Below are positions 1 through 7,126 of a DNA stretch of 42,198 nt, piece after piece. The position numbers and the translations under genes are program-made. Under the pieces are notes generated by a model. That model did not search any database. It saw only the letters and a list, made by a program, of their open reading frames with translations, and was not told where the DNA came from. The stretch is from a virus, in the IMG/VR virus record IMGVR_UViG_3300042939_000280, positions 1 through 42,198 of that record. The stretch is one strand, 5' to 3'. Positions within the stretch are counted from its first letter, which is position 1. Each line of letters starts with the position of its first letter.

Positions 1-1023
1 AACGATGACGGCTGCAGCGGACCTGGAGTCAGACGAACCGGACGTATCAAGTGCAACATTCAGGCCGGTGAAGGCCAGCTCGCTGTACGAGTCGGCGAGA
101 GTTTCAGTGTCAGGATCGACAATGCCAAAGCTGTAAGAGTCGCCGTCGCCCCTAGCGAAGATCGTGACCTCTGTGGCGGTGGTGAGCGCGGACCTTGAAT
201 CCGCTGTCGCTGATGCTGCGCCAGGAACATTGGAAGAAACAGTGACCGCTGCGGTGGACCGCGAATCAGCGGAACCGAACGTGTCGAACTCAATGTTCAC
301 AGCGGCGGCCACCGTGGCGGCCAACTCGCTGTACGAATCCGCGAAAGTTTCAGTGTCAGGGTCGACAACGCCGAAGCTGTAAGAGTCGGCGTCGGCGCGA
401 GCAAAGTACGTGATAACCGGCGTCACGCCGGCATTGGAACGTGAATCCGTTGAACCGGCCAGCGCATAGATAACATCCACGGCGGTGGTCAACTCGCTAT
501 ACGAATCCGCGAGAGTTTCAGTGTCAGGGTCGACGATGCCGAAGCTGTAGCTTTCGCCGTCAGCCCCAACAAAGATCGTGACGGCTGTGGTGGCACCGAC
601 AGTGGACTGCGAATCCGTGGTGGCTGATACCGAACCAGGCACGTCGGAATTAGCGGAAACAGCAGCCGCGGAACGCGAACTGGTCGAACCGGCCAGCGCG
701 TAAACAACATCCACAGCGGCGGTCAACTCGCTGTACGAATCCGCGAAAGTTTCAGTGTCAGGGTCGACAACGCCCAAGCTGTAAGAGGTGGCGTCAGCGC
801 CAACAAGAACAACCGAATCGGCGTTAAACTTGCTGTACGAATCCGCAAGACCCTCAGTTCCAGGGTCGGCAACACCCAAACTGTAGGACTCCGCAACCGC
901 GTCAACCGCGATGCCCTGGCTGCCCGGCGGCCAAATGAGTGTGCCGCCGAGCCACAACGCAACAGCGGTACGGCCACCCAGCAGTACCGCTGCGACGGGT
1001 GTTTCCCCGGCGACTAACGCCAT
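1..1023 (-). CDS. Repeat-rich structural (probable minor tail) protein, 3' end outside window
   Basis: This is an open minus-strand frame of 341 codons that begins at an ATG at 1021-1023 and runs off the left edge, so the carboxyl end is missing. The first 35 residues hold a hydrophobic stretch (about residues 11-32). The rest is a low-complexity, Ser/Asp/Ala-rich tandem repeat whose core reads SYSFGIVDPDTET followed by ADSYSEL, recurring about five times and separated by segments rich in ADSRS and ALAGS. It starts 3 bp after the stop of the 77-residue gene and ends the tail operon seen here, so a tail-tip or fibre-like role is the best inference. No catalytic motif is visible. Function beyond a structural repeat protein is not supported. 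Confidence 0.75.
   Translation of the reverse strand, partial: MALVAGETPVAAVLLGGRTAVALWLGGTLIWPPGSQGIAVDAVAESYSLGVADPGTEGLADSYSKFNADSVVLVGADATSYSLGVVDPDTETFADSYSELTAAVDVVYALAGSTSSRSAAAVSANSDVPGSVSATTDSQSTVGATTAVTIFVGADGESYSFGIVDPDTETLADSYSELTTAVDVIYALAGSTDSRSNAGVTPVITYFARADADSYSFGVVDPDTETFADSYSELAATVAAAVNIEFDTFGSADSRSTAAVTVSSNVPGAASATADSRSALTTATEVTIFARGDGDSYSFGIVDPDTETLADSYSELAFTGLNVALDTSGSSDSRSAAAVIV
78..900 (-). repeat. Five imperfect ~70-bp direct repeats in the left-edge gene
   Basis: Copies lie at about 78-149, 323-395, 493-562, 727-802 and a diverged one at 830-900. The plus-strand core is GAATCCGCGAAAGTTTCAGT followed by GTCAGGGTCGACAACGCC. Each encodes the SYSFGxVDPDTET-xx-ADSYSEL block. 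Spacing is uneven (about 100-245 bp), which suggests duplication followed by drift. Confidence 0.85.
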
Positions 1024-1026
1024 TAG

Positions 1027-1260
1027 CTACTCGTCGGGATCCATTGAGGCGCAACCCACTGCTGCTTCCGCTTCCCGCAGCACGGCGGCCAGGGCGTTAG
1101 CTCTGGCCTCGTCGGTCGGGTCATCGACCGTCACCTCATCCGGCGTAGCCGTCCACGCTTCCCGAACTTCATCAGCGATCTCAGGGTGCGCTGCGATCAC
1201 CGCAAGCAGAGCAGCGTGCTTGGCTTGCAGGTCTGCGAAAACTTCGTCGTATCGTGCCAT
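1027..1260 (-). CDS. Small tail-region protein, unknown function
   Basis: The protein has 77 residues and begins MARYDEVFADLQAKHAALLA. It starts at an ATG 6 bp downstream of an AAGGAGA ribosome-binding site. It is acidic, and the first half looks alpha-helical (VFADLQAKHAALLAVIAAHPEIADEV), with no membrane segment or cysteine pair. It sits 12 bp after the large minor tail gene and 3 bp before the repeat-rich gene, so it belongs to the leftward tail operon. A small helical accessory or chaperone of the tail protein downstream is possible, but nothing in the sequence decides this. Confidence 0.75.
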   Translation of the reverse strand: MARYDEVFADLQAKHAALLAVIAAHPEIADEVREAWTATPDEVTVDDPTDEARANALAAVLREAEAAVGCASMDPDE

Positions 1261-1272
1261 TTGATTTTCTCC

Positions 1273-3210
1273 TTACCAGGGTTCGCTGTCGAAGGGGACA
1301 CGTTTCCAAATGTGGCTAGTGGTTCCATCGCCTTTGTAGACGTACAGGTAGTTGTCGTCGGCCACCATCCAGCCGGGTAATCCATAATCGTCTGATTGCT
1401 GCGGCACTCCAGTCAGGGACTCGTACCAGATCGGCTTGCCGTTAATGGTGGGCCTGCCCGCTATGCTCGCGTTGTTGTACGTCTTATTATTCAACGCTTG
1501 CACGCCAGTTTCGGTCACCACCTTGATGCGATTTAGCTCCGCCGTAAGGAAGTCGTTGATAGCTACCCACAGTCGGTAATCGACCTTGTTGGCATCAGGA
1601 ACTGTTGCCAGTGTGGTTGGGTATTTGTCGCAGAAGAACTTCACCGCCTGGATCAGTTGTTCCTGCTCGGCGGTAAGCCCCGCCCCGCCCCCGCCGCCGC
1701 CTGTGGGTAGTGCCGCCAACGCATCCGCGATCAGTGTGTTGATGCGGGTTTCGCCGATCAGCTTCTCCCCGCCCACTGTGGGTGTGCCGGTGATCGTCGG
1801 GGACACCAGCGTCTTGTTGGTCAGGGACAGGATGTTCCCGGCGGTGACAATCTGATTCGCCGGAACAGTCTGGGTGGTGATGTTGGTATTGCCGGTTGTG
1901 GTGGCGTACACGTTGCCGCGCTGAGCAGCGAGTACCAGATGCGAGGTACCCGCCGCCGTGTCGATACCGTTTGTCGTAATCAACTGCGTGCCACCCTTGC
2001 GGGTGCGTGCTATGAACTGTGCATCCGTATCGGGCAGCAGATCGTGCCGAAACGAAAACGCGAACTTGTTGGTGGTGGCGAAAGGAGAACCCTCGCCGTT
2101 GTGCCACTCCCGCGCATCCAATATGTTCACAACGCCAGGGTTCCGGCGCGGAGGATTAATACCCGCATCAATATCAGCCTGATTGAAACCAGGATCAGGC
2201 ACCCGAATCGTCGTAATCTCAGGGGAACCCAACTTCGGCTTATCCAGCAGGAACTCCTGCACCCAAGAGTCCACACGCGCCTTGAACAACCGCCAAGTCG
2301 AAATCTTCACCGTCTTATCGGCAGCCCGACCAGTCTTATCGAACACCAAAATCTCGGTGTCCTCATCGACATCATCCAAAGGCTCAACAGCACCCCAGTT
2401 GAAACCACCCGAACCGCCCGAACCGGCATCCCCCACAACCAGATACATCGTGTCAGGATCAGGCGCGCTAATCGCCTCGTACTCGTCGGCCGTGCCAGTC
2501 CACAGCTTCAACCCGGGCCGGGAGCCGCGCACAGCATCAATCACGTCTGCCGCGGCCTGCTCCGAATCGCCAGCCGCAACTACCACCGGCTTGCCGGTCA
2601 GCGAGGCCCACGACACAAACCCGCCGCCGTTGCCGCCGCCACCAAGAACCGTCAAATCCAGCGGATCGGGAATGTCCACCCCGGCAAAGCTGAACTGAAC
2701 CCGCCCGTCGTCGAGCAGACGCACCGCGCCCGGCGCAACCTTCAAGACACCAGACGCCGGCTGGCCCGCGCGGCGCATCACCGTGATGAGGTTGATCTCC
2801 GCGTCGGGCCGGTTCGGTGCCTGGAACGCGAACCCGGTTATCGAGCCGCCCTTCTTACTGCTCAGCTTAATGTTGGAGAAAGTCACCCGGTAGTACAGCG
2901 GCGACTCCAATTCCAGCAGCGGCGAGTCGGCCAGCAGACGCACCGGGATCAGAGGCTGGCCTTCTTCCTGCGCGACCAGTTTGACCCGCCCGTCGGCTGG
3001 ATCAATGACACCCGTCACCGGAAGCGGAACGTAGCCGATGGGCCGGGGCGTAGCGGTCGTCGCCCGAATGACATCTCCGGCCAGCACCATCGGCGTGAAC
3101 GTCACTTCACCGCTGATCGGTGCGACCTTCGGGTCGTACTCCCGCGCATCGTTGTACCCGAGGATGGCACGGAAGTCACCGACGACGGTGAAGTAGGTGG
3201 GCTGAGTCAC
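1273..3210 (-). CDS. Minor tail protein
   Basis: A 645-residue protein that starts at GTG, overlapping the upstream stop as GTGA. The first 190 residues look beta-rich and resemble an adhesion or baseplate-type domain (TYFTVVGDFRAILGYNDARE; YYRVTFSNIKL). Gly-rich linkers follow (about 190-280). Residues 345-480 contain segments such as NAREWHNGEG-like ILDAREWHNGEG and FAFSFRHDLL, and the carboxyl end (WMVADDNYLYVYKGDGTTSH) reads like a short fibre-tip motif. Position at the end of the tail operon and modular linkers support a minor tail or receptor-binding component. The exact role is inferred from position and architecture only. Confidence 0.7.
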   Translation of the reverse strand: MTQPTYFTVVGDFRAILGYNDAREYDPKVAPISGEVTFTPMVLAGDVIRATTATPRPIGYVPLPVTGVIDPADGRVKLVAQEEGQPLIPVRLLADSPLLELESPLYYRVTFSNIKLSSKKGGSITGFAFQAPNRPDAEINLITVMRRAGQPASGVLKVAPGAVRLLDDGRVQFSFAGVDIPDPLDLTVLGGGGNGGGFVSWASLTGKPVVVAAGDSEQAAADVIDAVRGSRPGLKLWTGTADEYEAISAPDPDTMYLVVGDAGSGGSGGFNWGAVEPLDDVDEDTEILVFDKTGRAADKTVKISTWRLFKARVDSWVQEFLLDKPKLGSPEITTIRVPDPGFNQADIDAGINPPRRNPGVVNILDAREWHNGEGSPFATTNKFAFSFRHDLLPDTDAQFIARTRKGGTQLITTNGIDTAAGTSHLVLAAQRGNVYATTTGNTNITTQTVPANQIVTAGNILSLTNKTLVSPTITGTPTVGGEKLIGETRINTLIADALAALPTGGGGGGAGLTAEQEQLIQAVKFFCDKYPTTLATVPDANKVDYRLWVAINDFLTAELNRIKVVTETGVQALNNKTYNNASIAGRPTINGKPIWYESLTGVPQQSDDYGLPGWMVADDNYLYVYKGDGTTSHIWKRVPFDSEPW

Positions 3211-3590
3211 AACTGCGCCTCGATCGCAGCGAGGACGTCGGACGGGCGCACCAGCTTCTTGCGGTTCTCAACTGTCACCGGAACCGCGCCACTGTTAACA
3301 AGCTCCCTGACGGCTTTCATCGAAACCCCCGGCACCACACCGGGAATGTGGGTCATGGGGATCGGATCATCGTTGGCGTCGGGGGTGTTGCGTTCCGCAA
3401 CACCCTCTTCGGCAGTGGGGGTGTTGCGTTCCGCAACACCCTCTTCGGCAGCGGGAGGCCGGACCTGGGCACGCTTGGCGCGGCCTTTCTTCCAGCCGCG
3501 TTCCTTGTCGCCGATCAGCAGACTCGCCAACCGTGCTGGTAACTCAACGGTGCTGTCACCGTTGGTAATAACCACGCTGTCGTCGGTCAC
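3207..3590 (-). CDS. Small tail-region protein carrying two palindrome-encoded GVAERNTP peptides
   Basis: A 127-residue protein whose GTG start at 3588-3590 is preceded by GGAGG. An upstream in-frame extension to 3668 would overlap the DUF732 gene and is unlikely. The first 45 residues (VVITNGDSTVELPARLASLL) form a compact domain. The middle has a basic stretch (RGWKKGRAKRAQ) and then two tandem copies of EEGVAERNTP produced by palindromic elements at 3384-3404 and 3420-3440. The last 45 residues (PMTHIPGVVPGVSMKAVREL and VRPSDVLAAIEAQL) look helical and may act as a second domain. The palindromes lie in the linker between the two parts. The function is unknown. It overlaps the next gene by 4 bp. 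Confidence 0.75.
   Translation of the reverse strand: MTDDSVVITNGDSTVELPARLASLLIGDKERGWKKGRAKRAQVRPPAAEEGVAERNTPTAEEGVAERNTPDANDDPIPMTHIPGVVPGVSMKAVRELVNSGAVPVTVENRKKLVRPSDVLAAIEAQL
3384..3440. repeat. Tandem pair of the dispersed palindrome (copies 1 and 2)
   Basis: Two copies, 3384-3404 and 3420-3440, both GGTGTTGCG-TTC-CGCAACACC. They are parts of a duplicated 36-bp unit and both are translated as GVAERNTP in the 127-residue gene. Confidence 0.95.
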
Positions 3591-3600
3591 GATGCCTCCC

Positions 3601-3909
3601 CTACTGTGCTTCACTCGGGCACAGATGGGTCTGCGCCAGGTCGATGAACGTCTGATCGCGGCCCTCATTCACGTCTTGGCCGAGCCACCGTTGCGCCGCG
3701 GCGATGCCGCGGCCGATGAGGTCGTCGGTCACGCCGTCCTGGGCGCTGCTGGCACAGATGAGGTAGCCGTTACGCAACAACTCGTCGTCGGGCTGGGTGT
3801 ACCCAGCGGCGCGTGCCGCCACCAGGAACGTGTTCGCGTCGGCGTGCGCCGCCGGCGCGCACACCAACCCTGCCCCCACTATTACCGAAACGGCTATCAG
3901 TTTCATCAT
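3601..3909 (-). CDS. DUF732-like secreted mycobacterial-type protein
   Basis: A 102-residue protein with a clear signal peptide: a Lys at residue 3, a hydrophobic core (LIAVSVIVGAGLV) and a likely signal peptidase I site after A23 (AHA before D24). The mature part has the layout of mycobacterial DUF732 proteins: an N-terminal NTFLVAARAAGY helix, a first Cys at 52 (NGYLICASSAQDG), then a TDDLIGRGI helix, and a closing Cys at 97 (THLCPSE), suitable for one disulfide. The start overlaps the upstream tail gene stop as TGATG. DUF732 proteins are normally host-encoded exported proteins of unknown function. A phage copy inside the tail operon looks like an acquired accessory gene that acts outside the cytoplasm. 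Confidence 0.8.
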   Translation of the reverse strand: MMKLIAVSVIVGAGLVCAPAAHADANTFLVAARAAGYTQPDDELLRNGYLICASSAQDGVTDDLIGRGIAAAQRWLGQDVNEGRDQTFIDLAQTHLCPSEAQ

Positions 3910-5468
3910 CAGAACACCGGGTAACTGATGCCGTTGAACGTGATCGTGTCGAACTTCCCGGTCGGTGCTGAAACACCGATGTCTCTGTTGACGCCCAACC
4001 GGATCATGCCGATCTTGTAGGCCACCCCCGTTTCGATAGCCCAGGCGGTCAGATTGGTGTCCACGGAGGGCGGCGGGAAACCGTCAGGGAGCTTTTGCAC
4101 GCCAGCGAAGCTCCCGGTGGCGGTCTGCGTGTACTTCAGGTCGCCCCTGAACTGCACCACACCGTTGATGAGCCGCGCTTCAATGACACCTGTCCCGGCG
4201 ACACGCTTACACGGAGTCCAGTCGATGTTTGGCGGGACTTCCTTGCCACCCGTCAGCATGTTGAGCACATCAGCCTCAAGGTAAGTTTTCTCGTCGTCGG
4301 CGCGTGCCGCGAGACGACCTACCATTGCTTCCAGCGCGACGATTCTGGTGTCCCCGGCTGCGACCGGCTGGATTTTGCCGTCACGCGGAATAACCCCAGT
4401 GGCATCCAGCAGCTTCCCAACGATGTCGTTCAGCGTGGCAAAGAAATCATCGACGCATTCTGCTGCCGTGTTGCCTGCACCGAACTTGCGGAACAGACCG
4501 TCGAAGCGGGCAGCCTCGGCAACCACATTTCCGACAGCCATTTCCACGTCGCCACCAAACTCGGCCAGGGCCGCTTTGGTGGCGTATTCGGCGATGATGT
4601 ACTCGACCACATCGTTAAACGTCTGGTTGGTCGTATCCTGCTGCTGCTGGTACATATCGCCCAGCGTGTTTATGTCGGCGGTGTGGCTGTCCACAAGCGA
4701 CTTGTCGGCCTTCTGCTCGGCCACTAGGTCGACGTACTGAATAACGGTTCCGGTCTGCTGGTCGATGTACTGCGTGTTCAGCCGTATCTGGTTCTGCAAA
4801 CCGTCCGTGACTGTTATGTTGGCCTTCTTTGCCAACTCCTGTGCAACCTGGGTCATGTCGCTGTTGTGCATATCGGTCAAGTTCTGATTCTGCTCACCGA
4901 CGAAAGCACGCAGATCGGTGACCTCAGCTTTCAGCGTGACGTTCTCCGCCTCCAGGGCGTCCAGGCGTGCCAGCAGCGAATCGACGACAGCCTGGGAGAC
5001 GCCCCCACCGCCAAGGGCCGCGCCTTCGAGGGCGGTGACGCGATCCTGCACCCCGGTGATAGCGGCTTTGTTTTCAGTCGTTTTGGTGTAGACAAACCCC
5101 AGATTGTCTTCGAGGCTTTCGATCTCTTTTTTGACGATGCTGACCCAGATGCCGACCTTGGAGGTGTTGTTGACCGTGTTGCCTGTCATGCCGGTGAACG
5201 GGGCGGAACACAAAGCGTTAATCAGCCCCTGGACTTCGGTCTTGTCGGCTTTGCCCATCACGGCTTGAGCTACCGCCGCATCAACCGCCGCCTGGTCGAT
5301 GCCGCCACCGCCGGAACCAACAGGGTTCATGTCCTTCCAGGCTTTAACACCGTCACCGACCTTCAACACACCCGTGGTGGTGTCATAGCCCGGTGTCCCC
5401 GGCAGCAGGACAGGGTTGGCGGTCTCCCAATCCTGGGTGCTGCCGCGCTTGAACTGAATGCGAGCCAT
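3909..5468 (-). CDS. Minor tail protein with coiled coil and C-terminal domain shared with its neighbour
   Basis: A 519-residue protein. The N-terminus (ARIQFKRGSTQDWETANPVL, then LKVGDGVKAWKDMNPVG) is the short motif seen at the head of many phage tail fibre or baseplate proteins. Residues 60-240 are helical with probable coiled coil (DALEAENVTLKAEVTDLRAF). The last 120 residues (DWTPCKRVAGTG, LINGVVQFRGDL, KLPDGFPPPS, FNGISYPVF) match in order the end of the 505-residue protein encoded next to it. The start codon lies 1 bp after that gene's stop. A trimeric fibre with a C-terminal beta domain is inferred. Confidence 0.75.
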   Translation of the reverse strand: MARIQFKRGSTQDWETANPVLLPGTPGYDTTTGVLKVGDGVKAWKDMNPVGSGGGGIDQAAVDAAVAQAVMGKADKTEVQGLINALCSAPFTGMTGNTVNNTSKVGIWVSIVKKEIESLEDNLGFVYTKTTENKAAITGVQDRVTALEGAALGGGGVSQAVVDSLLARLDALEAENVTLKAEVTDLRAFVGEQNQNLTDMHNSDMTQVAQELAKKANITVTDGLQNQIRLNTQYIDQQTGTVIQYVDLVAEQKADKSLVDSHTADINTLGDMYQQQQDTTNQTFNDVVEYIIAEYATKAALAEFGGDVEMAVGNVVAEAARFDGLFRKFGAGNTAAECVDDFFATLNDIVGKLLDATGVIPRDGKIQPVAAGDTRIVALEAMVGRLAARADDEKTYLEADVLNMLTGGKEVPPNIDWTPCKRVAGTGVIEARLINGVVQFRGDLKYTQTATGSFAGVQKLPDGFPPPSVDTNLTAWAIETGVAYKIGMIRLGVNRDIGVSAPTGKFDTITFNGISYPVF

Positions 5469-5469
5469 G

Positions 5470-6987
5470 TCAAAACCCCTGGTAGGTGAAGCCGGTGAAA
5501 GTGATCTGTTTCGCTGGGCCGTCCGGTGAGAACACCTGGATTTGTCCGTTGGGTGAAACCCTCAATCCGACACTCAAATAGGTTGAGCCGCCTTGGAATG
5601 CCAGTGAACTGCTCACCACCCTTGCCGGTGGAACTGGGAAATCGTTGGGCAGATTTCTTACGGTTACCCATCCGTCGCCGGGCTGAATGGGGGTGGTTAT
5701 GGTGACCTCCCCGCGAAAACTTGCGATTCCGTTGAGCATCCGAACTTGCAGATTCCCGCTCGACGGCGGATTGCCGCCCACCGGGCAGGGTGCCCAGTCG
5801 CGGTCTGCGATGACGTTGCCGCCCATGAGAAGCTTGAGCAGATCATCTTTGCTGAAGCTCGTTACCGCCGATAGCGGTGCGGTGTCGTCATCAAATGGGG
5901 TTCCCCCATCAATGACACCGCTACCGCCACTTAAGGAGTCATCGGTGGTCAGGACACGTTTGCCGTTGACGCTGAGATTGCCGCCAGGGGTTTCGATGTC
6001 CATGCTGACCGGGTTGGGGTTCGGCCCGGAAGCTGTCAGGTTCAGTGCTTCGATAACAACTTTGGCGTCGGGGCTGGCATCTTTGACGTTGAGACGGATG
6101 CGTTCCGGCAGCGCGTTCATCTGCGACTGCACAGCCTGGAAAATCATCGGTGCAAGATCGGTGAGCTTTTCTTCGAGGATCGCCGTCCAGCTTTCCTCGG
6201 TCAGTCCGAGCGGAATCTCCGCGATAGCGGCGGCGATCTGCGCGTCGAACGTGGCACCCAGATCGCCGAACACCGCCGCGACATCAGCGAGGGTCGCCCC
6301 GCCCTGCGGCTTGCCGCCAATAATGTCCACAACGCCTTGAGCCAAGGTCACCGCGTCGGCGATCTGCTGCAACTGCTCCGGGGTCAGGCCAGCACCTAGC
6401 TGACCGCCACCACCTGCAGCGACCTCAGCTGCCAGCGCATTGATTGCATCCCACACCGCTTTGACGGCCTGGTCGACGCTGGCAGGGCCACCCGGCTTCT
6501 GCGCCAAACCCCACACAAGATCATTCAAGGATTCAGCGGCCTGCACCGTTTCCGTGTACATGCCTTTCAGGAGCGCAACCGCCTGCTCGACTGTCGCCGG
6601 CTTCAGTATGCTGCCGTCGATGCTCGCCATGTTCGACAGCAGGCCTTTAAGCTCCACCGCGACCGGGGCGATCAGCGCGTCGACCTGGGCCTGGTTGAGG
6701 CCTTCCAGGTTCATGCCTGCCAGCGCGGTGGCGATCATCTGTTCCAGCAGGGCGTTGTCCACGCCGCCGACCGCGATCGTGTTCAGGCGATCATCAATTA
6801 AAGCCAAAATCTTACGGATGCGCTTAGCGAGCAGCGAAGACCCCAAGTAGTTGGGGTCCCACGCCGGGATACTACGCAGACTGTATTCGCTACCGCGTAC
6901 GTCAGCGTCGCCTGCGTCGTCGGTTCCGCGGGCCTCAGACCGCTTGAGCCAATACGGCGACTTGCTGCTGTTCGGTATGTCAGTCAT
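5470..6987 (-). CDS. Minor tail protein, paralogue of the adjacent fibre-like protein at its C-terminus
   Basis: A 505-residue protein, start ATG at 6985-6987. Residues 1-60 are polar; 60-330 are largely alpha-helical and Ala-rich, with repeated short helices such as NQAQVDALIAPVAVELKGLL and LTPEQLQQIADAVTLAQGVV. The last 110 residues (DWAPCPVGGNPPSSGN, MLNGIASFRGEV, NLPNDFPVPPA, FTGFTYQGF) align with the end of the 519-residue downstream protein. A 139-bp spacer with a palindrome separates it from the preceding tail gene, so it may begin its own transcript segment. The tail-fibre or baseplate role is inferred. Confidence 0.75.
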   Translation of the reverse strand: MTDIPNSSKSPYWLKRSEARGTDDAGDADVRGSEYSLRSIPAWDPNYLGSSLLAKRIRKILALIDDRLNTIAVGGVDNALLEQMIATALAGMNLEGLNQAQVDALIAPVAVELKGLLSNMASIDGSILKPATVEQAVALLKGMYTETVQAAESLNDLVWGLAQKPGGPASVDQAVKAVWDAINALAAEVAAGGGGQLGAGLTPEQLQQIADAVTLAQGVVDIIGGKPQGGATLADVAAVFGDLGATFDAQIAAAIAEIPLGLTEESWTAILEEKLTDLAPMIFQAVQSQMNALPERIRLNVKDASPDAKVVIEALNLTASGPNPNPVSMDIETPGGNLSVNGKRVLTTDDSLSGGSGVIDGGTPFDDDTAPLSAVTSFSKDDLLKLLMGGNVIADRDWAPCPVGGNPPSSGNLQVRMLNGIASFRGEVTITTPIQPGDGWVTVRNLPNDFPVPPARVVSSSLAFQGGSTYLSVGLRVSPNGQIQVFSPDGPAKQITFTGFTYQGF

Positions 6988-7019
6988 CGCCTGCTCTCCC
7001 TAGGGCCTGCGGTCAGCCG

Positions 7020-7040
7020 GGTGTTGCGAAACGCAACACC
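7020..7040. repeat. Dispersed palindrome (copy 3), intergenic
   Basis: GGTGTTGCG-AAA-CGCAACACC, a perfect 9-bp stem, in the 139-bp spacer (6988-7126) between two tail genes. It is followed by a C-run on the plus strand. I see nothing else definite in this spacer. Confidence 0.95.
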
Positions 7041-7126
7041 CCCCCTCCTGCTAGGGCTTGCCTTAGAGACCACAAACTACATGCTAACGGCAACGAACAA
7101 GCCTAAGCCGTAGGACTCGCAACTAC

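Noticed and set aside
1939-3924. Plus-strand open frame of 661 codons opposite the minor tail and DUF732 genes
   Set aside because: It is antisense to well-supported overlapping genes with ribosome-binding sites. Its product is Arg/His-rich with no domain, as expected for a shadow frame in GC-rich DNA.
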